Source: Streptomyces prunicolor NBRC 13075 (lineage in GTDB: Bacteria > Actinomycetota > Actinomycetes > Streptomycetales > Streptomycetaceae). Taken from it: DNA of 64,000 nt. This document shows positions 1-8,854 of the stretch, in pieces (within the stretch, counting starts at the first letter, position 1; the number at the start of each line of letters is the position of its first letter). The notes under the pieces were generated by a model. The model had not been told where the DNA came from. It made no database searches and saw only the letters and a program-made list of their open reading frames with translations. The stretch spans positions 1 through 64,000 of the forward strand of contig NZ_BARF01000049.1 of assembly GCF_000367365.1 (NCBI RefSeq), read 5' to 3'. The translations under genes were made by a program, and so were the position numbers.

Positions 1-49
1 CCGCGTGGGCGCGACCAGCCACAACGCCCCCGCACCCGCCAGCGAACCC

Positions 50-2869
50 TCACCCCACAGACGAGTAGGCCACAACCCCCCGCAGCAACAACTCAACAGC
101 CTTCCGCGCATTCTTCGCCACAGTGGAAGACGCCTCGCCCCCAGTAACCGGCGCCGCAGCAGAAATCTGCCCCAACACATCGATCACCTGCTTACACCAC
201 CGAACAAAGTCCCCGGCCGGCATCTCCACCTCCCGCAGAACCTCGTCCAACCCCTTCCCACTGGCCCACATATACGCGGCCCAGGCAAACCCAAGATCAG
301 GCTCCCGCTGCCCAACCCCCTCGGTCTGGGTGATCCGGAAATCCTCCTCAAGGGCATCAAGCCGCCCCCAGATCCGCACCATCTCCCCCAGCGCGGCCTT
401 GGCCGCACCCGACGGCACCTTGGGAACAGTCGCGTCGTCACTGACCCGAGCCTCGAACACCAACGCCGAGACACACGCGGCGAGTTCGGCAGGAGCAAGC
501 CCCTCCCAAACCCCCTCCCGCAGACACTCACTGGCCAGCAGATCAAGCTCGCCGTACAGCCGCGCCAACCGCTTCCCGTGCTCGGTGACCTCGTTGCCCC
601 GCAGATAATCAAGGTCGGTCAGCAACGCGACGATCCGGTCGAAGGTCCGGGCGATCGTGTTCGTCCGCCCCTCGATCCGCCGCTCCAACTGCGTGGTGTC
701 CCGCTGCAACCGGTGATACCGCTCTGCCCAACGCGCGTGATCCTCACGGTCGTTGCACCCATGACACGGATGCGCCCGGATCGCCGTACGCAACTGCGCG
801 ATCTCCCGGTCGTCCGCGGCCTGTGAGCGCTGCTTGCGGGCCCGCTCCGGCGGAATGTGCCCGGCCTTGGTGCGCAGCGCGGACGCCAGGTCCCGACGGG
901 ACTGCGGGGAACGGGCGTTGAAGGACTTGGGGATCCGCATCCGGTCCAACGCCTCGACGGGGACGGGGAAGTCCATCGACGCGAGCCGCTTGACCTGCCG
1001 CTCCACGGTCAGGACCAGCGGACGCGGCCCGTCGTGCTGCTCGAAGCCGCGATGGCCATTGGACCGCCCGGCGGGCAGTCCCGGGTCCAGCACCAGTGCC
1101 AGACCCGCGTACTTGCCGGTCGGGACATGGATGACGTCACCCGGCTTGAGCTTCTCCAGCGCCACGGCGGCCTCGGCGCGGCGCTGTGCCACGCCCTGCC
1201 GGGCCAGCTCGGTCTCCCGGTCCTTGAGCTCGCGGCGGAGCCGCATGTAGTCGTCGAAGTCGCCCAGGTGGCAGGTCATGGAGTCCTTGTAGCCCTCCAG
1301 GCCCTCCTCGTTCCTCTGCACCTGCCGCGAGATCCCGACGACCGACCTGTCCGCCTGGAACTGCGCGAAGGACGTCTCCAGCAGCTCCCGCGACCGATGC
1401 CGCCCGAACTGCTCGACGAGGTTGACCGCCATGTTGTACGACGGCTTGAAGCTGGAGCGCAGCGGATACGTGCGCGTGCCGGCCAGTCCCGCGAGGTGCT
1501 CGGGGCTGATCCCCCGCTGCCACAGCACGACGGCGTGGCCCTCGACGTCGATACCGCGACGGCCGGCCCGACCGGTCAACTGGGTGTACTCGCCGGGGGT
1601 GATGTCGGCGTGCTGCTCGCCGTTCCACTTGACGAGCTTCTCCAACACCACCGAGCGCGCGGGCATGTTGATGCCCAGCGCCAGGGTCTCCGTGGCGAAC
1701 ACGGCCTTCACGAGCCCGCGCAGGAACAGCTCCTCCACGACCTCCTTGAACGTCGGCAGCATGCCCGCGTGGTGGGCCGCGATGCCGCGCTCCAGGCCTT
1801 CCAGCCACTCGTAGTACCCGAGGACATGCAGGTCCTCGTTCGGAATGGACGCCGTGCGCTCCTCGACGAGCGCCCGCACCTTCTCCCGCGCCTCGTCGTC
1901 GTTGAGCCGCAGCCCGGCGTACAAACACTGCTGTACGGCGGCCTCGCAGGCGGCTCGGCTGAAGATGAACGTGATGGCGGGCAGCAGGTCTTCGTTGTCC
2001 AGCCGCTCGATGACCTCGGGGCGGCCCGGTGTCCACACCCGCGAACGCGATCTGCGCTCCCGCTCCCGGTCGGCCTCGCGCATGGCACGGCCGCGCTTGC
2101 GGTCCTGGTACGAGGGGCGCTGGGCCTCCATGCGGGCCAGGCGGGTGAGGTCGGGGTTGACGGCCTTCTTGCTGCCCTCGCCCTCCTCGAAGAGGTCGTA
2201 CATCCGCCGCCCGGCGAGCACGTGCTGGAAGAGCGGCACGGGCCGGTGCTCGGAGACGATCACCTCGGTGTGCCCGCGGACGGTGTCGAGCCAGTCGCCG
2301 AACTCCTCGGCGTTCGACACGGTCGCCGACAGCGAGACCAGGGTCACCGACTCGGGGAGGTGGATGATCACCTCTTCCCATACGGCGCCGCGGAAGCGGT
2401 CGGAGAGGTAGTGCACCTCGTCCATGACCACATAGCCGAGGCCGAGGAGGGTCTGCGAACCGGCGTACAGCATGTTGCGCAGCACCTCGGTGGTCATGAC
2501 GACCACCGGGGCTTCGGAGTTGACGCTGTTGTCGCCGGTGAGCAGGCCGACCTTGTCCGCGCCGTAACGGCGGCACAGGTCGGCGTACTTCTGGTTCGAC
2601 AGTGCCTTGATCGGGGTCGTGTAGAAGCACTTCTTGCCCTGCTGGAGGGCGAGGTGGACGGCGAACTCGCCGACGATCGTCTTGCCGGAGCCGGTGGGCG
2701 CCGCGACCAGCACGCCCTTCCCCGCTTCGAGCGCCTGGCAGGCCTCGATCTGGAAGGGGTCGAGACCGAAGTCGTACATCTCGCGGAAGTCCGCGAGCGC
2801 GGTGGCCTGCTCGGCTGCCCGCAGGCGGGCTGCCGCGTACCGCTCGGCCGGGGAGAGGTCCTCTGTCAT
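50..2869 (-). CDS. Ski2-like DEVH-box RNA/DNA helicase
   Basis: Superfamily 2 helicase of the Ski2/HelY type, 939 residues, expected to unwind RNA in the cytoplasm. Walker A APTGSGKT lies near residues 57-64, the Walker B DEVH box at 150-153, SAT at 181-183 and motif VI QLTGRAGRRG at 430-439. The long C-terminal half matches the accessory region of Ski2/HelY proteins. An upstream in-frame ATG exists at 2938. I chose the ATG at 2869 because the protein then begins MTEDLSPAERYAAARLRAAE, the usual family start, with GAAAG just upstream. It is the last gene of the tat/paf-side minus-strand run and is separated from tatC by a strong hairpin. A GATAAT -10-like box at 2913-2918 (minus strand) could be its own promoter. 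HelY next to tatAC and pafABC is a conserved actinobacterial arrangement. Its substrate is not deducible from the sequence. Confidence 0.93.
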   Translation of the reverse strand: MTEDLSPAERYAAARLRAAEQATALADFREMYDFGLDPFQIEACQALEAGKGVLVAAPTGSGKTIVGEFAVHLALQQGKKCFYTTPIKALSNQKYADLCRRYGADKVGLLTGDNSVNSEAPVVVMTTEVLRNMLYAGSQTLLGLGYVVMDEVHYLSDRFRGAVWEEVIIHLPESVTLVSLSATVSNAEEFGDWLDTVRGHTEVIVSEHRPVPLFQHVLAGRRMYDLFEEGEGSKKAVNPDLTRLARMEAQRPSYQDRKRGRAMREADRERERRSRSRVWTPGRPEVIERLDNEDLLPAITFIFSRAACEAAVQQCLYAGLRLNDDEAREKVRALVEERTASIPNEDLHVLGYYEWLEGLERGIAAHHAGMLPTFKEVVEELFLRGLVKAVFATETLALGINMPARSVVLEKLVKWNGEQHADITPGEYTQLTGRAGRRGIDVEGHAVVLWQRGISPEHLAGLAGTRTYPLRSSFKPSYNMAVNLVEQFGRHRSRELLETSFAQFQADRSVVGISRQVQRNEEGLEGYKDSMTCHLGDFDDYMRLRRELKDRETELARQGVAQRRAEAAVALEKLKPGDVIHVPTGKYAGLALVLDPGLPAGRSNGHRGFEQHDGPRPLVLTVERQVKRLASMDFPVPVEALDRMRIPKSFNARSPQSRRDLASALRTKAGHIPPERARKQRSQAADDREIAQLRTAIRAHPCHGCNDREDHARWAERYHRLQRDTTQLERRIEGRTNTIARTFDRIVALLTDLDYLRGNEVTEHGKRLARLYGELDLLASECLREGVWEGLAPAELAACVSALVFEARVSDDATVPKVPSGAAKAALGEMVRIWGRLDALEEDFRITQTEGVGQREPDLGFAWAAYMWASGKGLDEVLREVEMPAGDFVRWCKQVIDVLGQISAAAPVTGGEASSTVAKNARKAVELLLRGVVAYSSVG

Positions 2870-2943
2870 CGTGCTTTCGAGCGTACCGGGCGCCACTGAC
2901 AACAGGACGATCATTATCCGTTCCCATGAGTCCTCCACACACG

Positions 2944-2980
2944 GAGACCGGCCGCCCCCGCTGGGGGAACGGCCGGTCTC
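2944..2980 (-). terminator. Hairpin after tatC
   Basis: GAGACCGGCCG (2944-2954) pairs with CGGCCGGTCTC (2970-2980), and CCCCC pairs with GGGGG inside, giving about 16 bp with a two-base bulge. It begins 20 bp beyond the tatC stop and has no clear U-tract, as is common in Streptomyces. Confidence 0.7.
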
Positions 2981-2999
2981 GGCGGAGTTCGGGAGGTGA

Positions 3000-3962
3000 T
3001 CAGGTCACGTCGTCATACCCGTTGACCCGGTCGGAACCGGTGCCGCTCGCCTGCTCGGGCAGAGTTGCCCGGCCGGCCGAGACGGCTTCGATGTCGCCGA
3101 TGTCCTCGGGGGTGAGGTCCAGGTCCGAGGCCTCGTCGTCGTCCGGTCCCTCCGCCTCGCGGCGGCGCTTGCGCCGGTCGTTGAGCAGCGAGAAGACGAC
3201 GGCGCCGAAGTACAGCACCCAGATCGGCCCGGCCAGGGCCAGCATGGTCAGCGGGTCGGTGCTGGGGGTGGCGACGGCGGCGAAGACGGTGATGCCGAGG
3301 ATCATGGCCCGCCACCAGCCGAGCATCCGCGTGCCCGTCAGCGCGCCGGTGAGGTTCAGCATGATCAGCAGCAGCGGCAGCTCGAAGGAGAGGCCGAAGA
3401 CGAGCACCATGCGCGTGACCAGGTCGAGCAGGTCGTCCAGCGGCAGCAGGTTGTTGACGTCCTTCGGCGTGAAGCCGATCAGCACCTTCGCCGTGGTGGG
3501 CAGCACCTTGTAGGCGAAGTAGGCGCCGCCGAGGAACAGCGGAACACCCGTGCCGACAAAGGAGAGCGCGTACTTCTTCTCGTTCTTGTGCAGGCCCGGG
3601 GCGATGAAGCCCCAGAGCTGGTACAGCCAGACCGGGGACGCCAGGACGACACCGGCCATCAGGGACACCTTCAACGCCAGCGTGAACGGCGTCAGCAGAC
3701 CGTTGATCGTGATCTGCGCACACTGGTGGGTCTTGTCACCGGCCTTCTGCAGTTCCTCGAAGGTGGAGGCGCAACCGACCGAGTCCAGCACCGGCTTGGT
3801 GATGATGTTGACGATGTCGTTGTAGAAGAAGGCGGCCACGCAGGTCACCACGATGATGGCGAGCATCGCCTTCGCGAGCCGGTTGCGCAGCTCGCGCAGA
3901 TGGTCCGCGAGGGGCATCCGCCCCTCGGGGTCCTTCTCCTTCGTGCGGGCAGACTTAGGCAA
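3000..3962 (-). CDS. tatC: Sec-independent translocase subunit TatC
   Basis: Integral membrane receptor of the twin-arginine translocase, which exports folded proteins with RR signal peptides. The protein has 320 residues. The family hallmark MPLADHLRELRNRL sits near residues 16-29 and is followed by six hydrophobic segments. It ends in a charged cytoplasmic tail (RRKRRREAEGPDDDE) that is longer than in E. coli TatC but usual in Streptomyces. The start is TTG at 3962, supported by GAGGA seven bases upstream. An ATG at 3917 begins directly with the conserved motif and is the alternative, although its upstream residues look conserved. tatA lies 48 bp upstream, so the two are an operon. No tatB is nearby; in Streptomyces it lies elsewhere. 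Confidence 0.96.
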   Translation of the reverse strand: MPKSARTKEKDPEGRMPLADHLRELRNRLAKAMLAIIVVTCVAAFFYNDIVNIITKPVLDSVGCASTFEELQKAGDKTHQCAQITINGLLTPFTLALKVSLMAGVVLASPVWLYQLWGFIAPGLHKNEKKYALSFVGTGVPLFLGGAYFAYKVLPTTAKVLIGFTPKDVNNLLPLDDLLDLVTRMVLVFGLSFELPLLLIMLNLTGALTGTRMLGWWRAMILGITVFAAVATPSTDPLTMLALAGPIWVLYFGAVVFSLLNDRRKRRREAEGPDDDEASDLDLTPEDIGDIEAVSAGRATLPEQASGTGSDRVNGYDDVT

Positions 3963-4010
3963 CCCACGTCCTCATCTCGTGCGGCAGGCCGAGGGGGTCC
4001 CGGCCCTGCG

Positions 4011-4292
4011 TCAGCGCTTGGTCGTGTCCGACGGCTCGGTGACGGGACGCGCACTGGTCACGTCACCGGGGGCCGCCTGGATGGTGCGCTGCACGGACTC
4101 GTCGGTGTTCGGCGGGCCGGCGGGGGTGGGCGTGGTGCTGCCCTCTTCCTTCATCGCCTTGGCTTCGCTCTTGAGGATGCGGGCGGACTTGCCGAGCGAG
4201 CGGGCCATGTCCGGAAGCTTCTTCGCGCCGAACAGGAGCACGATGACGACGAGGATGAGAATGATCTCGGGAGCTCCGAGCCTTCCGAACAT
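4011..4292 (-). CDS. tatA: Twin-arginine translocase subunit TatA
   Basis: Pore-forming component of the Tat system, 93 residues. One N-terminal transmembrane helix (APEIILILVVIVLLFG, residues 7-22) is followed by the FGAKKLPDMARSLGKSARIL amphipathic helix typical of TatA, and then a Pro/Thr-rich tail. It starts at ATG 4292 with GAGAAGG upstream. It precedes tatC in the same orientation. Confidence 0.96.
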   Translation of the reverse strand: MFGRLGAPEIILILVVIVLLFGAKKLPDMARSLGKSARILKSEAKAMKEEGSTTPTPAGPPNTDESVQRTIQAAPGDVTSARPVTEPSDTTKR

Positions 4293-4342
4293 AAGTCTTT
4301 ACCTTCTCACCGAGGCGGCTGGGGTGGGGTGCTGTCCGATCG

Positions 4343-4360
4343 GTCGGACATCTGTCCGAC
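4343..4360. repeat. Short inverted repeat upstream of tatA
   Basis: GTCGGAC, loop ATCT, GTCCGAC, with a third GTCCGA copy at 4334-4339. It lies about 50 bp upstream of tatA and could be an operator or a small terminator. No protein can be assigned to it. The remainder of 4361-4551 shows nothing recognisable. Confidence 0.4.
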
Positions 4361-4551
4361 CTTCGTGCTGCCAGCGATCGTAACGCTCAGGGGTAAACGT
4401 GAGGCAATCCCCGTGCGTACTCCCGGTCCGCGCTCCGGGCCTCGTTATCCGGACCGCGATCAGCAGACTACCCGCCCCCACGGACAACGTGACAGGGCAA
4501 AGTGACGCGAAGCGCATGAGGCGCGCAACTCACACCCCACGCATACGTGAC

Positions 4552-4746
4552 TCACAGTGCGTCGGCGGAACGGGCCGTCGCAACGGCCGCGCGCTCCAGG
4601 TCCTCGGCCGCCCGGTTGATGCGGTGCGCGGCGTCCGTGACCTGGAGTCCGAGCCGCCGCGCCTCCAGGAAGACCCGGACGGCGAGCACGCCGAGCACGG
4701 CGAGACCCAGGAAACCCACAGCTACCGCGACCATCGCCCAGAACAT
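4552..4746 (-). CDS. Small single-pass membrane protein
   Basis: 64-residue protein of unknown function. Residues 1-27 form one hydrophobic helix (MVAVAVGFLGLAVLGVLAV), followed by an amphipathic, Ala/Arg-rich cytoplasmic segment predicted to be helical or coiled coil. It sits between the zinc-ribbon protein gene and tatA, all on the minus strand, so it is probably part of the same transcript. The size, position and clean codon use suggest a real gene. It superficially resembles TatB in layout (helix plus amphipathic helix) but lacks TatA/B motifs. Confidence 0.72.
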   Translation of the reverse strand: MFWAMVAVAVGFLGLAVLGVLAVRVFLEARRLGLQVTDAAHRINRAAEDLERAAVATARSADAL

Positions 4747-4765
4747 GGGGCGAGCCTAGACCCTG

Positions 4766-5095
4766 CTACCCGACGGAGGTCAGCCGCAGGGTCCTGACCC
4801 CGCCGCCGGTGAGCAGTTCGACGATCCGCTCGCCCGCGGGCTTGCGTACCGCCGCGCCGCAGTCGGGGCAGGTGAAGGAGTAGAAGGTGGTGCGGCTGGT
4901 GGCGCCGATGGCGAGGCGCAGGGCACTCGCCGCCAGTTCGAAGTTGCCCCGGCAGTCCGGGCAGCCCGCTCTGAACATCACGGGGACCACGCTCTTCATC
5001 CCGGCGAACGCGGCGGCCACCGTCATCTCCGGACCACCGGAGACCCCCTGGTCACCAGAGACGCCTGGGACACCAGTCATCGTCGACTCGCTCAC
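4766..5095 (-). CDS. Zinc-ribbon protein
   Basis: 109-residue protein of unknown role. Two CxxC pairs, CPDCRG near residue 45 and CPDCGA near residue 75, form a probable four-cysteine zinc ribbon. The first 30 residues are a Gly/Val-rich disordered segment. The GTG start at 5095 overlaps the pafC stop by four bases (GTGA), with GGAG a few bases upstream, so translation is coupled to pafC. Co-operonic placement with pafBC suggests a DNA- or RNA-linked accessory role, but that is inference only. Confidence 0.82.
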   Translation of the reverse strand: MSESTMTGVPGVSGDQGVSGGPEMTVAAAFAGMKSVVPVMFRAGCPDCRGNFELAASALRLAIGATSRTTFYSFTCPDCGAAVRKPAGERIVELLTGGGVRTLRLTSVG

Positions 5096-6117
5096 AGCCC
5101 CTGCTCCTGCCTCTCGTCAACACCGTGCACTGCGTCAACAACACCCTGCGGGCCGTCGTACGCCGCCAACGCCTCGCGGGCGGCCCGGCGGGCGCTGTCG
5201 GCGAGGTCGCTCGGGGAGACGATCCGGCCGTCCCGCCCGAGCCGTAGGGCCAGGCGTCTCAGGGACGTCGGGTCGGGGGTGCGCAAGGTAATACGCAGCC
5301 CGCCGTCGGGAAGCTCATCGGCACTGTCGTGCGGGTAGTACTCGGCGACCCAGCGGCCGCCCGGGCCGACCTCGACGACGACCTCGGGGTCCTCGGCGGC
5401 GGGCTGCACCAGCGCCTCCGACAGGTCCCGCAGTTCGATCTCGGGGGGTGCGGACGGCTCGTCGAGGATCTTGATCTCGGCGACCCGGTCGAGGCGGAAG
5501 GTGCGGCGCGCCTCGGAGCGGCGGCACCAGGCCTCCACGTACGTGTGCCCGACGCTGACCAGCCGGATGGGGTCGATCTCGCGCTCGCTCAACTCGTCGC
5601 GCGCCGGCGAGTAGTAGCGGATCCACAGGCGGCGGCGCTCCGAGATCGCGCGGTCGACGTCCGCGAAGACCCCTCCCTCGGACTCGAAGGTCACCGACAA
5701 CCGTGCGCTGGCCCCGGCCGCCTCACCGGCCGCCGCCTCCACCTTGGCGTTGGCCCGCAGCAGCGCCTGCCGGTCGCTCTCGCGCAGACCCGGGAGGGTC
5801 GATACCGCGCGGGCGGCCACCAGGAGGGCGGTCGCCTCGTCGGCGGCGAGCCGGAGCGGTTCGGCGACGTCGTCCGGGTTGTGCCACCAGATGCGGTCGC
5901 CGTCGGTGTCGATGTCGAGCAGGTCGCCGCCCCGGAAGCTGGTCCCGCACATGGGCAGCACGTCGAGGTCGGAGACCAGCTCGTCCTCGGTGATCCCGAA
6001 GGCACGGGCCACGTCCTCGATACGTGCCCCGGGGCGCTCCTTCAGATAGGTCACCAGGGAGAGCATCCGCCGGGTCTGGTCGATGGCGTTGACGGGCCTG
6101 ACCGGTTTGCCTGCCAC
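5092..6117 (-). CDS. pafC: WYL-domain transcription regulator PafC
   Basis: 341-residue HTH/WYL protein. An N-terminal winged-helix-like part (QTRRMLSLVTYLKERPGARI) is followed by a WYL domain (RRRLWIRYYSPARDELSEREIDPIRLV) and a WCX C-terminal extension. In mycobacteria PafC works with PafB as the activator of the LexA-independent DNA-damage response. The ring-like WYL domain is thought to bind single-stranded DNA. The start is GTG 6117 with GGAAGAG upstream. It follows pafB after 19 bp. Confidence 0.92.
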   Translation of the reverse strand: MAGKPVRPVNAIDQTRRMLSLVTYLKERPGARIEDVARAFGITEDELVSDLDVLPMCGTSFRGGDLLDIDTDGDRIWWHNPDDVAEPLRLAADEATALLVAARAVSTLPGLRESDRQALLRANAKVEAAAGEAAGASARLSVTFESEGGVFADVDRAISERRRLWIRYYSPARDELSEREIDPIRLVSVGHTYVEAWCRRSEARRTFRLDRVAEIKILDEPSAPPEIELRDLSEALVQPAAEDPEVVVEVGPGGRWVAEYYPHDSADELPDGGLRITLRTPDPTSLRRLALRLGRDGRIVSPSDLADSARRAAREALAAYDGPQGVVDAVHGVDERQEQGL

Positions 6118-6136
6118 AGTTCTCTTCCGCTCCCCC

Positions 6137-7090
6137 TCAGCCCTTGGCCACGGCGCGCAGCCGGTCCACCACGTCGGCCCGCAGCTCGGCGGGCTCCAGG
6201 ACGACGACGTCGGGCCCGAACTCCACCAGCCAGGCGTCCAGCCCGTGGCCGTACGGAATCTCCAACTCGTCCCAGCCGTCCCCGAGTTCCCGAACCGCGG
6301 CGGCTTTCGCCCGCAAGGGGTACCCGGAGCCCGTGCGCAGCCGGATCAGCGCGGAGCGGTCGGCGGTCTCTCCCGCCCAGCTCGCGACGGTCTCGCGCAC
6401 GGTGACGACGTCGGGGATGTCCGCGGTGAACAGCCCGTTGCGCGAGCGCACCTTGCCGGTGATCCGGGACAGCCGGAAGACCCGCTCGGCCCCGCGGTCC
6501 CGGTCCCAGCCGGCGAGGTACCAGTGGCCGCGCCAGCACTCCAGCGCCCACGGCTCGACGCTTCGCGTCTCGGGTCGGGAGGCGGTGGCCTTGCGGTACT
6601 CGAAGACGACGGGCCGGCGGTCGCGGCAGGCCAGCATCAGCGGCTCGAACGACGCCTCGTGCACCGGAATGCGTGGTTCCAGGGCGCCGTGCGGCTCGTA
6701 CGGGTCGAGGTCCTCGGGCATCCCGGCCGCGCGCAGCTTCTGCAGCGCACCACTGGCGGCACCGGCGAGCCGGGCCTGCTGCCAGACCTTGGCGGCGAGA
6801 CCGAGCGCGGCTGCCTCTTCGGCGTCGAGGGTGATGGGCGGGAGGCGGTTGCTGTCGCGGCGGGCGAGATAGCCGACCTCGCCGTCCAGGTTCTCCACCG
6901 TCTCGATGACGAGCCCGAGTTCGCGCAGATCGTCCTTGTCGCGCTCGAACATCCGGTTGAAGGAGTCGTCGCTACCTGCTTCGAGGTAGGCCTCGATGGA
7001 TTCCCGCAGCTCACGCTTGCTGAGCGGCCGCCGTGTCCCGAGCAGACACAGCGCGAGGTTCATCAGCCGCTCGGCCTTGGCAATGGCCAT
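6137..7090 (-). CDS. pafB: WYL-domain transcription regulator PafB
   Basis: 317-residue partner of PafC. The N-terminal HTH region begins MAIAKAERLMNLALCLLGTRRPLSKRELR. A WYL core follows (RRPVVFEYRKATASRPETRSVEPW, WYLAGWDRDRGAERVFRLSRI), then a WCX tail. I preferred ATG 7090 over an upstream in-frame start at 7195 because it has GAAGGGCG before it and begins at the conserved MAIAKAERL. Together with PafC it forms a heterodimer-type activator of DNA repair genes. Placement next to pafA gives the family its name, although the pair is not needed for pupylation itself. Confidence 0.92.
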   Translation of the reverse strand: MAIAKAERLMNLALCLLGTRRPLSKRELRESIEAYLEAGSDDSFNRMFERDKDDLRELGLVIETVENLDGEVGYLARRDSNRLPPITLDAEEAAALGLAAKVWQQARLAGAASGALQKLRAAGMPEDLDPYEPHGALEPRIPVHEASFEPLMLACRDRRPVVFEYRKATASRPETRSVEPWALECWRGHWYLAGWDRDRGAERVFRLSRITGKVRSRNGLFTADIPDVVTVRETVASWAGETADRSALIRLRTGSGYPLRAKAAAVRELGDGWDELEIPYGHGLDAWLVEFGPDVVVLEPAELRADVVDRLRAVAKG

Positions 7091-7177
7091 CGACGCCCTT
7101 CGCCTTTCTGATGATGCTTCCGACCGATGACCGTACCGCTCCGCGGTGCCGTGGCAAAAGCCGGACCAAAAGGTGAA

Positions 7178-7200
7178 GGCCCATGCGGACAGCATGGGCC
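7178..7200 (-). terminator. Terminator after the small FKBP gene
   Basis: Perfect 9-bp stem GGCCCATGC, loop GGACA, GCATGGGCC. On the minus strand it is followed by TTCACCTTTTGG, a loose U-rich stretch. It lies 20 bp past the FKBP stop and 88 bp before pafB, so pafBC may need its own promoter. Confidence 0.75.
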
Positions 7201-7219
7201 CTCGTTCGACCAGGAACGA

Positions 7220-7600
7220 TCAGCGCTTGCCGACGCCCACCAGGTCACACACGAAGATCAGCGTCTCGCCGGGACCGATCCGGCCACCGGCTCCGCGGTC
7301 GCCGTAGGCGAGGTGCGCGGGGATGACCAGCTGGCGGCGACCGCCGACCTTCATGCCCTGCACGCCCTGGTCCCAGCCCTGGATGACCTGCTTGACACCG
7401 AGCTGGAAGTCCAGCGGGGTACCGCGGTTCCAGGAGGCGTCGAACTCCTCGCCGGTGGAGAACGCCACGCCCACGTAGTGGACCTTGACGAAGTCTCCGG
7501 CCTGGGCGACCTCGCCGTCGCCCTCCCAAAGGTCCTTGATCTCGAGGTCCGCCGGGGGCTCGCCGCCCGGGAAGTCGATCTCGGGCTTCTCGATGCTCAC
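7220..7600 (-). CDS. FKBP-type peptidyl-prolyl isomerase (cytoplasmic)
   Basis: 126-residue single-domain FKBP that catalyses cis/trans proline isomerisation. The domain runs from GDFVKVHYVGVAFSTGEEFD to the end, with the characteristic GWDQGVQGMKVGGRR and LAYGDRGAGGRIGPGETLIF blocks and no signal peptide. The GTG at 7600 (protein MSIEKPEIDFPGG) is preferred because AGGAG lies nine bases upstream; the earlier in-frame codon at 7633 lacks one. The neighbouring gene encodes a two-domain extracytoplasmic relative. Confidence 0.93.
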   Translation of the reverse strand: MSIEKPEIDFPGGEPPADLEIKDLWEGDGEVAQAGDFVKVHYVGVAFSTGEEFDASWNRGTPLDFQLGVKQVIQGWDQGVQGMKVGGRRQLVIPAHLAYGDRGAGGRIGPGETLIFVCDLVGVGKR

Positions 7601-7693
7601 GTCTCTAGCTCCTGCTTGTGTACGACAAGGCAACTCGGACAGTCTCGCATCCCGGCCGGGGTGGCGCTCCGGCCAGGCCCACCCCCGCAGCGG

Positions 7694-8713
7694 TCACATG
7701 GCCGCCAGGATGTCCACGGAGAACACCAGGGTGTCGCCCTTCTTGATGACACCGCCGGTCGGCGGGGTGTCGCCGTAGGCGAGGTCCGCGGGCGCGACGA
7801 TCATCACGCGGCTGCCGATCTTCTTGCCGACGAGGCCCTGGGCCAGGCCCTTGACGACCGACTCCATGTCCTTGATCGCGAACTGGCTCAACCGCCCCTG
7901 GGAGTACGTCGATTCGAACTCCTTGCCGGTGCGCCAGATCACGCCCTTGAACTGGCAGAGGATCGACTCGGCCTCCTTGACGACGGCTCCGTCGCCCTCC
8001 AGGACGTAGTTCGACACCAGCTTCTTCGGCGGGTCCGCCTTGGGGATCGTGACCGAAGGGGCCTTGCCGTCGGTGTTCGTGCCGACCTTGGGCAGATCGG
8101 CGTCGGACTGCGCGACGACCGTGCCCTTGACGGAGCTCTTGGCGTTGAAGGCGCCCTGGATGTCGATCACGAACACCAGCGTGTCGGTGCCCTTGATGCC
8201 CGCCTGGGCGCTGCCCGCCGTGCCGTATCCCCAGGTCGGCGGGATGGCCATCTGGACGCGACTGCCGACCTTCTTGCCCGCCAGGCCGTAGCGCCAGCCG
8301 TCGATGATGCCGCCCTGCGCGAGCTGGATGACCAACGAGGTATTGCGGTCGTAGGAGTTGTCGAAGACCTTCGCCGTCGACCAGATCTGGCCCAGGTAGT
8401 TGACCTGGATGAAGTCGCCCTCCGCCACGGCCTTCCCGCCGCCCGCGATCACCGTCTTCACCGCGAGGTCCTTCGACGGAGTGCCGGTGCCCTTGGCGAC
8501 GGTCGGCTTCTCGTCGAACTTCGTGCCCGCGGTGATCGCCGGCAGCGGGCCGTCCACGAGCTTCGGCGGCGGCACGGCCGAGGCCGAGGAGGACGGCGAG
8601 GGCGTGGGCGACGGCGACGCACTGGCCTTGCTTGAGGAGGAATCGCTGTCACCACACCCCGCGAGCGTCACAAGTCCTGCGGGAACAGCGATGAGAACGG
8701 AGCGTCGGCGCAC
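7694..8713 (-). CDS. Lipoprotein with tandem FKBP domains
   Basis: 339-residue secreted lipoprotein. Residues 1-20 are a signal sequence with lipobox LAGC, the acylated Cys being residue 20. A Ser/Pro/Ala linker (about 22-55) follows, then two FKBP-type isomerase domains: about 95-205 (GDFIQVNYLGQIWSTAKVFDN ... WGYGTAGSAQAGI) and about 230-339 (KGVIWRTGKEFESTYSQGRL ... LAYGDTPPTGGVIKKGDTLVF). It probably assists folding of exported proteins at the outer membrane face. The start is GTG 8713 with GAGG upstream. The second domain has several departures at the usual aromatic pocket, so its catalytic activity is uncertain. Confidence 0.9.
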   Translation of the reverse strand: MRRRSVLIAVPAGLVTLAGCGDSDSSSSKASASPSPTPSPSSSASAVPPPKLVDGPLPAITAGTKFDEKPTVAKGTGTPSKDLAVKTVIAGGGKAVAEGDFIQVNYLGQIWSTAKVFDNSYDRNTSLVIQLAQGGIIDGWRYGLAGKKVGSRVQMAIPPTWGYGTAGSAQAGIKGTDTLVFVIDIQGAFNAKSSVKGTVVAQSDADLPKVGTNTDGKAPSVTIPKADPPKKLVSNYVLEGDGAVVKEAESILCQFKGVIWRTGKEFESTYSQGRLSQFAIKDMESVVKGLAQGLVGKKIGSRVMIVAPADLAYGDTPPTGGVIKKGDTLVFSVDILAAM

Positions 8714-8772
8714 GATGAAGGCCTCGTATCGGTCGATCTTGTTGATGGCGTGCGCGCAACTCTACGGCGTGG

Positions 8773-8807
8773 CACGGGCCCCGTACGTGAAACGTACGGG
8801 GCCCGTG
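8773..8807 (-). terminator. Strong terminator after pafA
   Basis: Perfect 15-bp stem CACGGGCCCCGTACG (8773-8787) with CGTACGGGGCCCGTG (8793-8807), loop TGAAA. It separates pafA from the FKBP lipoprotein gene. Confidence 0.85.
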
Positions 8808-8854
8808 TGGCGTACCGAATATGCATCCGGAGGTGGATATCCGGATACGTTCGC

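Noticed and set aside
1..49. Reading frame on the minus strand beyond the helicase stop that reads GSLAGAGALWLVAPTR, like a membrane protein start
   Set aside because: Only 16 codons are visible and no start with a ribosome binding site can be shown, so nothing can be claimed.
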